From Cricetomys ansorgei (Eukaryota > Chordata > Mammalia > Rodentia > Nesomyidae): a DNA stretch of 64,000 nt. The notes below the pieces were generated by a model. It saw only the letters and a program-made list of their open reading frames with translations, made no database searches and was not told the origin of the DNA. The position numbers and the translations under genes were made by a program. Where the stretch lies: the NCBI GenBank assembly GCA_026225945.1, contig JAMJFZ010001074.1, positions 1,077,501 through 1,141,500 on the forward strand, written 5' to 3'. Of the stretch, positions 55,940 through 64,000 are shown one piece after another; positions within the stretch are counted from its first letter, which is position 1; every line of letters begins with the position of its first letter.

Positions 55940-58900
55940 GCTCGAAGCAGTCCCCAACAGAGATGACCATGGCACCTCGGCGCAGATATGGCATCTAACA
56001 AATGGACTGATAATTTCCAACGGAGACGGAACGGACCCTCACAGGTAACCGCACCATCTGCAGAAGCAGTGTGATATTCTGCAGACGTAGCAGGGCCCTT
56101 GGAAGCAGCCCCGGGCTTCAGTTCACAGACTGTAGGGAATTCAAGGATCTCTTAAGTTTCAACAAAGAGCGGTCCTCCTTTTAAGGCTGAGGATTATCCT
56201 CAGGATTATCCTAAGGATGTAGGATATCCCGTGATTGAGGAAAGCAGAAGAGGATATCTGGTACGGTGCGATGGTCCTAGTGGCGAATCATCACCAGTGG
56301 ATTCACGTCTGTTATCAAGGATGTAAGAGTGAAACATGAGCTTCCCCTGTAGCCTGCACCTCAGTGAAGAAGCGAGAGAATGACCTGGAGCCTGAAGAAT
56401 TGGGTTAATCCTAATCCTAACTTCTCCGTGCTTCATCCTTCCTGGGCATAGAAATGAGTGTGAGACTAAATAGCACCTCTTCTATGGTGGGTGTATTTCA
56501 TCACCTCCAGATTCAGATGGGTTGGGTCTCCTTACTAGTCCTTCCCCAACTGAAATCATGGAAATTCTCCAAACTCGAAGTTTACTATTCCAGTAAGTAA
56601 TCTTTTAATGGGAACTCTACATCTTCAAAATAATTAACATTCAGTACTCAACCTAGAACATTATCCAAATTTAGAGGCGGTGTAAGGAAAAGGTGTTACC
56701 CCTGTTGCACTTTTCTTTTTGGCATTAAAATAAAGACCCAGTCAGGGGAAGAGGGAAGTTTTCGTTTTTTGTTTTTTGTTTTTGTTTTTGTCTTTTGGGT
56801 TTTGTTTTGTTTTGTTTTGTTTTTTGGTACAGAGCTTGTGAGAGCAGGAGCTAAGCTTAGACTTAGCTAAGGGACTCGGGTATCAGGATAAGCTAAGGCA
56901 AGTGTGCCCTGCTGAAATACACAGGAAACCCTCTATAAAGCACCATTTTTAGGTGGGGAGATAGGAAGCCACATTCTCAGGTGCTGGGAGCTGCTTGACG
57001 TGTTACAGTTGGGGTGAGGTAGTCAGTTCCCTGTGAGATGCTGGAGAAGAGGAGAATCCGTGGTTTGGAGTCTATTCTATGCCTTCTGGAATATCCTCCT
57101 GTCCCTCAATAAAGGACCTCTTGACAATGTGTTTCTCTGAAACACAGCATCCTCATCATTAGCAAAATGATTTCTGGTCGTCAACTCTCATGGAGAAGGT
57201 CCCAAGGGGAGGTCAGTTGTCACAGGAAGACTGGCAGGATGGCTCCCAGTGGACAGTATTTCGTTCCAATGTGTGGTTCTAGAGACTAAGGTCAATGCTT
57301 CTGTCTTGGAGATGTAGAAATCCTTTCCCATCAGTGTCTGAGGGAGGCAGGAGAATAGCAAGCCAGCAGCCAGTCTGTCGTTAAAGTGCAAAGTGTCTGT
57401 CCCAAGGTGGACACCAGGACCTAGCAGGCAAGTTCATTCTCAGACAAATGACAAGGACATCAGTTTAACAGAAAGTTGCCTGGCAAACAAGAGTGATGTT
57501 TCATGGGGTGAGCCTGTAAAATGCTTGGTACACCCAACCTCACAGTGCAGTCCTGGCTACTTCTCAACCCCAAAGCCCTGTGTTTAGGGCCAGGATACAG
57601 CCCTTCCTGGGGCAACCTCAAAGACTCACCACTGAGCTTTGCTTCACTGACTTCCCAAACCACTCATTTCCAAACTTTAGGCTGACCAATTTCCTGTGAT
57701 TCGCCTGGTCTTTCCTCAAATATGTGGATATTTTTAATCTACACAGGTTAAGTAGGCGCGTCATGCTATACAAAGTGGGGCTTCACAGTGCTTTAATCAC
57801 GATGTGTGCTCTGCTGCTGAAGGGCTATTTCCTCTTAGAGCCTGATTCTTCTGGTTAGTCCACTGCCCTCTTCCTCCCAGCAACACCTACGCCAGATTCT
57901 TAAAGGGCTCATTCTGGTTTATTTCACTTCATTTATTTTCATTGTTCTTTTGAATGTATTGGCTTTTTTTTTTTTTTTGAGTGGGATTGCTCTGAGAAGG
58001 GATATTATTTTTAGAATAAATTGAATCAAGTGAGATGAAATCTTATAACAAATTCATCATATCAAAGAAGGGCAGGCTCTTCATCAGTTACAATTTCTAT
58101 TTGAGAGATATAACTGTGTTCATCACAAATGACGAAGAACACATATATACTGTGTTTGAATTACTACTGGCCTTGAAATGTGGTCGGGTAAGACATTAAT
58201 ACCTCTTTCCTATCTTGTTAGCAGCCACTAAAATCCCAAAGCTCAGACAGGCTGAGTGTTATTCCAACATGGTTGAACTTGTTTGGAAAGGCAGATTGGT
58301 GCCAGGGAGCTTTCTACTTGAGATGCCATTTCACCCAAGAAATTTCTGCATATTCCCATATTTATGTGTTTATAGGTCTATAAATCAAGCATTTGTTGAT
58401 TTTAAAATCCTAAGATGATTTGTCTTAAAATAATTCTTTGGTGTACATATAAAAAGTAATAAGATGAATGTGTGGTTTTTTAAACATAAAAACTAAACTT
58501 CAAATGAATATTTGATAGTGCAGGACATGAAGCTTTTTCAATATTCTTCAGAACTGATTGGCATTTTTATTTTATGATCATCAATGCTGAGAATATTAAT
58601 TCACACAAGCACGTAATACTTGGTAGAAGTGTGTTTAGAGACATTTCAGAAATTGGTAGAAAATTTGTCCTAATCCTAGGCCAACGGAGTGACCCCAAAA
58701 CCAGGATATTAAAGCAAAGATTGGTGTGTAGGCTGGCATCTTGGTAGCAAAAGGAAAGCAAAATACAATAATAAAATAACAAATTTTAGTAGGAATAAAA
58801 TTCCTTATTACCCATAAAGAAAACGCCTCTAAATAAACACAGCATTTTTAAATTTACACTTGAATTTGAAATAAATTTCATACATCTTTACTTGAGAAAA

Positions 58901-58980
58901 ATTCAGAGATTTGAAAGACACTATCTTACAATGTAGCTCAGCAATATGAGCCATTCACAGGTATTTTAAGAGGTGGGATG
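55940..58980. other. Intergenic, no gene seen
   Basis: It includes a (TTTTG)n run at 56760-56826 and a poly(T) at 57965-57980. No coding exon. Confidence 0.5.
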
Positions 58981-58982
58981 TT

Positions 58983-59729
58983 ATACTTGTTTGTATGTGT
59001 ATATGTGTATATGTGTGTGTGTGTGCGTGTGCCTGTGTGTTGTGTGTGTATATGTGCGTGTGCACATGTGTGTGTATGTGTGCATGTGTGTGTGTATGTG
59101 TGTAAGTGTGTGTGTGTGTATGCTGTGTGTGTATTCATGTGTATGTGTGTGTGTTGTGTGTGTATGTGTGTGTGTTGTGTGTGTGTGTATGTGTGCGTGT
59201 ATGTGTGTGTGTGTGTGTATGTGTGTGTGCATGTGTGTGTGTGTATGTGTGTGTGTTGTGTGTGTGTATGTGTGCGTGTATGTGTGTGTTGTGTGTGTAT
59301 GTGTGTGTGTTGTGTGTGTTCTGTGTGTATGTGTGTGTATGTGTGTGTATGTGTGTGTGTTGTGTGTGTATGTATGTGTGTATGTGTGTGTATGTGTGTG
59401 TATGTTGTGTGTGTATTCATATGTATGTGTGTGTGTTGTGTATGTGTGTGTTTGTGTGTGTGTTGTGTGTGTTCTGTGTGTATGTGTGTGTATGTGTATG
59501 TGTGTGTGTTGTGTGTGTATGTATGTGTGTATGTGTGTGTGTATGTTGTGTGTGTATTCATGTGTATGTGTGTTGTGTGTGTTTGTGTGTGTATGTGTGT
59601 GTGTATGTTGTGTGTGTTTGTGTGTGTATGTGTGTGTGTATGTTGTGTGTGTGTTGTGTATATATGTGTGTGTGTATGTGTGTGTGTATGTGTGTGTGTT
59701 GTGTGTGTGTACATATGTGTGTATGTGTA

Positions 59730-59769
<40 letters not shown>
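58983..59769. repeat. 790-bp TG-rich array with longer-period structure
   Basis: Nearly all (TG)n with TATG, TTGTG and rare marker words. ATTCAT occurs at 59133, 59415 and 59556 (spacings 282 and 141) and GTTCTG at 59318 and 59471 (spacing 153). The long Val-Cys and Thr-His frames on the two strands are artefacts. Confidence 0.95.
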
Positions 59770-59770
<1 letters not shown>

Positions 59771-59935
59771 GCCAGAAGCTGATCTGATCTCAGATGTCTT
59801 CCTCGCTCACTCCCAACCTCGTTTTCTGAGACAGTCTTTCTCTGAACCTGAAGCTCATCAGTTCATCTGGGCTTGCTGGTCAGCACTCCAGGGATTTCCC
59901 TTTGTCAGCCTTCCTTCTGCTCCCTGAGCAACATA
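59770..59935 (-). mobile_element. Reversed RSINE1/B4-type SINE fragment
   Basis: 'gtgtaggccagaagctgatc', 'ttctgagacagtctttctct' and 'cttgctggtcagcac' match the reversed 3' half of RSINE1. The TG array then corresponds to its expanded CA tail. Confidence 0.6.
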
Positions 59936-60145
59936 TCCCAGAGATATTCTTCTGAGCCTAATTCAAACATTTTAATATAATCTAAGCTTATTCAACCTTT
60001 TCACTCGCTCCTGAAAAGTGCAAGATTGTAATACTGTGTAAATTGCTTCCCTCCCCACTTGACATGCCATTTTAGTTGAGTGAGTTAGCTCTGTTTACTT
60101 TGTATTCTCATAGATTAAAAACCATCACTGTGAGGGGCGGGGAGG

Positions 60146-60457
60146 CTGGAGAAACAGCTCAGTCAGTAAAGCAGCTCATGTCTGCTGTTCAAGCATGAGG
60201 GCCAGAGTGTGGCTCTCTGGTACTCAACAAAAGCCAGGCACCCCCAGATCTGAGGAGGACTGGAGACAGGCAGATCCCGCGAGCTCTTTGGCCAGCTGGC
60301 CTATCCAAATCAATGAGCTCTAGGTACAGGGAGACCCTGTATCAAAATAATAAGGTGAAGAGAAATTGGAGTAGGAACTCAAAGTCAACCTCTGGCCTCC
60401 ACACTTAGGAGCACACATCTGCATAAGCACTTGAATACACACGTACACAACGTGAAC

Positions 60458-60498
<41 letters not shown>
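60146..60498 (+). mobile_element. RSINE1/B4-type SINE with CA tail
   Basis: Head 'ggctggagaaacagctcagt' with 'caagcatgagggccaga', body 'gagacaggcagatcccgcga' and 'caatgagctctaggtac', then 'cctctggcctccacac', and (CA)n to 60496. Confidence 0.85.
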
Positions 60499-60499
60499 G

Positions 60500-61380
60500 A
60501 CACTTCTAAATGAAAAGAAACTAAAGATAACAACAAATCAAATGCAGATAACATACTTTCTTGGATTGTGGGTGTTTGGGGGCAATTAGGAATTTAGAAT
60601 GTGGGTACATTAAACATCATTACAGAATTATTTATTGCGAGCGAGATAATGTGATTAAATAGATATCTTTACTCTCAGTCATACCTACTGAAGTACTTAA
60701 GAGTAAAGCTTTCTGTGTTTAGAATCTTCTAAGCAAGAAAGAACAAGGACAACGAAACCCCAGGAACTGACAAGGAGCGGAGGCTGGGAGACTGGTGAAA
60801 GCTGCTGACTCTGAGACAGCCGTGCTTTGCCTTCACCCTTCTTGTAGGTTTGAAAATCTTCAAATCATAAAGCTTTATGGTGAAGTATAAAAGCAGCTAC
60901 ACAAAACTGACACGAGGGAGAATTCTAGTTTTAGATCCCAGAGGAATTCCCTCCTCCACACCACGGCCAAGATGAAGACAAGCGGAGCTCCCTTTGCTGC
61001 CCTTCTGAGTAGAAGGCTCTCTGGTCTGCTCTGACATCCAAAGTGAGGCTCCTGGGGCTCCGGCTTCCAGACTCTTCACCAGAGGAAACCTTGGCCTCTT
61101 ACATCAATCCCATCATGCCACTGCTTCTACTGCAGAAGCAGAAGGTCCAGTGTCTACATGGGCTGCCCTTCGGGGTAAGAGCCAGCTGGGGTGCTCCTTC
61201 ACCCCCAGGTTCATGCTTCCACTTTTTACTAGGCCTCTACAAACCTCCTGCTTTCTCACGAGCCCAATAGTTTAATTTCAGGAATGTTTTTTTTTTTTTT
61301 TTACTCAAAATGTTTCATTGCTTTTTAAAGATAATTCACAGTAACTCCATGACCCTAAGAGAAAAGCAACCGCATTTTGA
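60500..61380. other. Intergenic, no gene seen
   Basis: No exon recognised; poly(T) at 61287-61302. Confidence 0.5.
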
Positions 61381-61384
61381 TTTT

Positions 61385-61566
61385 TAGTTTTTAATTAATT
61401 CATCTTATGTATTTTGTGTGCACGTTGGGGGGGGTGTTAGTACCATGGTGTGCAGGTGGAGGTCAGAGGTCAGAGGACCACTTGTGAGAGTTGGGGATCA
61501 AACTCAGGTTCTTAGGTTTGGCAGCTGACACATTTACCTGCTGAGACACCTCACAAGCACAGGCAA
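61385..61566 (-). mobile_element. tRNA-derived SINE (B3/B4 type)
   Basis: 'gtgcaggtggaggtcagagg', 'ggatcaaactcaggttctta' and 'tttacctgctgagacacctc' form a reversed tRNA-derived SINE with its head at the right end. Confidence 0.75.
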
Positions 61567-61569
61567 GAG

Positions 61570-62190
61570 CGTTTTAAATGGAATATAAATCACAGATACT
61601 TTCCTCCCAGTTTCTGCAGAGATTAAAATAGCTAGTTAGAACAAGAGGCAATTCTAGGGGAAACATTCATTAACATGTCACTTTAAAGAAATCCTTGGCC
61701 TTAGAGCAGAAATCCCACAGATTTACCTTTAAAATGCCCTGCTCAAAATACAGTTGTCTCAGCATTTTAAAATGTTCAAGCACACCAATATTCTCCCCTC
61801 ACTTATTAAGCCTAATTACTCAAATTATTATATATCCATAATTCTATATTGTCTAGCAGAAGTGTATAAAGATAGACAGGGTTGCAGAATATTCTCAATA
61901 GTAAGTCCATCGCAAACCTTTCACAAGAGCAGTGGGTACAGCGATGATGGCGGTCAGAGTACCCCCTTCCCTTCATGCTTTTCCATTTGCCAGGATGGAC
62001 TACTGAAGCCCATATCTTCCATGATGTTTTTAATCGTCATAAACGTGGATGCCCTAGAGTATCCAGAAGGACGTGACCCTTCCCTTAGCCAACCATCTAG
62101 GAAGATCCTTCCCTTGGACAGCTGTACCAGTAGTTCCCTCGGTTGTGCTATGACCCCATATTGACAAGCAGGAATATGTGGTGAGTTTAA
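61570..62190. other. Intergenic, no gene seen
   Basis: A 136-codon frame (61754-62164) has no recognisable domain and is treated as chance. Confidence 0.5.
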
Positions 62191-62192
62191 AC

Positions 62193-62290
62193 AGTGCTAG
62201 GGTGTAACTCGGCATTACAGTGCTTACCTAGCTTGGGCAAAGCTCTGGGATTCATCTTCGGTACCTCAAAAATAAATAAAGAAATATAAA
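62193..62290 (+). mobile_element. ID SINE
   Basis: 'ctagggtgtaactcggcatt' and 'ctgggattcatcttcggtac' are box A and box B regions, followed by an (AAAT)n/A-rich tail. Confidence 0.7.
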
Positions 62291-62373
62291 AAGCAAACAA
62301 TGTCTATTCTAAACTACCAAACATCAGAATCACAACATTCCATGAAGTCCCACAGCTCCTGGTCATCACAGAC

Positions 62374-62688
62374 TGTTGCAGTACACTGCTGCTGGGGCGG
62401 CTCACAAGGAAGACAGGGAGGCATTCTCATAGGTGGAAGCCCTGCCAGACCTCAGCAGAGGGAACCACCGTCCTGGCCAGCTCCAGACTGGACAGTGGAA
62501 CCCTGAGCAGTTGAGCTCAGGTGTTTTTATTGATTCAGAACTCCTCAGGTGCAGATCATAAGCACTCAAACAACCCTCACAGAAATCCAACACCTGCAGA
62601 CAATACAAAACACCAAGGCCTACGCATCCCTTATTCTGACAGTGCACACAATTATTTTAAACACAACTAAAAATAAACTTCCACAACA
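62374..62688 (-). mobile_element. Solo LTR, copy B, with perfect 6-bp target duplication
   Basis: The 315-bp element has TGTTG...CAACA ends and is flanked by ACAGAC on both sides (62368-62373 and 62689-62694). The minus strand carries AATAAA upstream of CACCTGAGCTC. It matches copy A at 8670-9014 in the same orientation. Six-bp duplications fit a class II (ERVK-like) LTR. No internal viral sequence is present. Confidence 0.85.
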
Positions 62689-62956
62689 ACAGACCAATTA
62701 TCCTGTAACGTCAGTCATAGGTTGTACGTGGCCACGACCTGAAGCAACCCCTAATCTCTGTGCTGCACCTCTGTATCATGTGATCATCTGGCTGTACATG
62801 GACAAGCAGTACCCCTGAAATGAGACTAGTGTGTTTCTGTCTGTAGTTACAGCTTCCCCTGAGTGTCAAGCTCAACTTTTGCAGGTTTTATTCTGCAAAG
62901 GCAGCCAAAGGCGCTACATGGTTGTGATCAGAGCAGTAACATTAACTGTAAGCCTG

Positions 62957-63112
62957 TGTCCTTCCCTCCTTTTTACAAGAGGGCCGGGTATCCCTTCCCT
63001 AAGAGAGCACACTCTACTAGGTCAAAGATTGCCAAAGTCTCTGTGCTTTATGAGAGGGTTGGGTGATCCTTCCCTTAAGGAACACCGTCACGAGTTTACA
63101 GAGTGCCAAGCA
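62957..63112. repeat. Diverged tandem repeat, about 77-bp period
   Basis: 'acaagagggccgggtatccc' with 'gattgccaaag' is echoed by 'atgagagggttgggtgatcc' with 'gagtgccaag'. Two copies, with clear but incomplete similarity. Confidence 0.55.
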
Positions 63113-63596
63113 CACCCACGGCTTCTCCATTTCCTCTTGCTTTAGAGGAATCGTGCTAGATTAATATGATGTATGCTGTGGTGTGGTAAACTTGATCACA
63201 AACAAAATATCTGAACTCTACCAAGCTAACACACAATGGTGATTTTTTTCTGCACCAGGCCTACATGTTTCTATTCAATCTTTGACCGACAACATCCCCA
63301 CTCACCACACTTGCTGACAGTATCACCACCCTCTGACTGGTGCACCAGGTGAGGGAGCAAAGCCACCAAAAGCCTTCCCAAGACCACAGAGTGATGAAGT
63401 CAGAACCAGAGCCTGGGCGGTCCTAACTAGGACATTACTCCTCTTTGCTTCACCGGGCATCCTCAGACCTATTTCAGAATTCTACATCTCAGGAATCATC
63501 CTCGGGTCCTTGATGTCAGAGGAAGCTGATGTAGGAAAACACCAACACTTAATTGGTAGTATAACGTGTCAGTACCATCCTGGAAATGGTTATCAC

Positions 63597-63970
63597 GTGT
63601 CCTGGTCACTGTTGTATTGCCGTGACCAAAGCAACTCTTATAAAAGAAAGTATTTAATTGGGGGTGTGCTTACAATTTCAGAGGCTTACGTTATCATTAC
63701 GGTGGGAAGCGCTGCAGGGAGCATGTTGGCAGGCAGGCATGGTTCTGGAAAAGTAGCTGAGTGCTACATCCTGGTCTGTGGGAAGAGAAGGGGCGGAGGA
63801 TGATGTTAGGCCTGGTTTGGGTTTTTGAAACCTCAAAGCTCACCCCAGTGGCACACTCCATCGAGGCCACAGCTCCTAGTCCTTCTAATCTTTTCAAATA
63901 GCGCCACTCCCTGGTAACTAAGCATTCAAATATACGAACCTTGGGGGAACATTCTTATTCAAACCACCAC
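63597..63970 (+). mobile_element. Dispersed rodent repeat, probably LINE-1 3' type
   Basis: 'tattgccgtgaccaaagcaa', 'ggcatggttctggaaaagta', 'gcgccactccctggtaacta' and 'tattcaaaccaccaca' are the blocks of a very common rodent repeat, here heavily mutated. Its link to LINE-1 3' ends is my tentative assignment. Confidence 0.55.
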
Positions 63971-64000
63971 ATCATGTAACCCCAAAGTAGATTTTACCCC

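Noticed and set aside
58938..59927. Very long Val-Cys-rich (plus) and Thr-His-rich (minus) open frames of 258-273 codons
   Set aside because: They are translations of the TG/CA array in several frames at once; no start context, domain or exon structure supports a protein.
39400..64000. Thbs4 exons on the right-hand side
   Set aside because: I looked for a thrombospondin signal peptide, N-terminal domain or EGF-like exons and saw none. Thbs4 is expected further right from known gene order.

Overview
The window looks like chromosomal DNA of a muroid rodent (mouse, rat, hamster or vole type). It is CpG-poor except for one island. It is full of the SINE families typical of that group (B1, ID, B4/RSINE1, B2/B3) and also carries a rodent URR1 hAT element and older mammalian repeats (MIR, L2, MaLR LTRs, old LINE-1). 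I cannot name the species. No bacterial-type operon, CRISPR array or tRNA/rRNA gene was seen.

The only gene I can support is Mtx3 (metaxin 3), on the minus strand. I rebuilt its complete coding sequence as nine exons between 39297 (ATG) and 31162 (stop). All eight introns have GT..AG ends and the exon lengths add to 939 nt, giving an intact 312-residue protein. Exon 1 lies in a CpG-island promoter at about 38990-39400 with ETS, E-box and GC-box motifs. The 3' untranslated region probably runs left from 31161. Candidate poly(A) signals suggest a short form ending near 30970 and a long form ending near 26370.

Left of the gene (1 to about 26360) I see no coding exons. This part holds SINEs, a MaLR LTR, two LTR-like elements, L2-type remnants, a long polypurine tract, a perfect 12-bp hairpin at 1251-1280 and a cluster of nuclear-receptor half-sites at 14640-14724. 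Right of the promoter (39400-64000) there is again no coding exon. In the human gene order known to me, MTX3 lies between CMYA5 and THBS4, so this side should be the Mtx3-Thbs4 spacer. It holds a patchwork of old LINE-1 and nested LTR sequence, a 76-bp tandem duplication, a small isolated CpG cluster near 48780, a polypyrimidine tract, a 790-bp TG-rich array with a longer internal period, and a solo LTR with a perfect 6-bp target duplication.

Most long open frames in the window are chance frames in repeats, in low-complexity DNA or opposite the CpG island. I found no clear new gene system. The most useful leads are the hairpin, the receptor-site cluster, the isolated CpG cluster, alternative ends and splicing of Mtx3, and the higher-order TG array.
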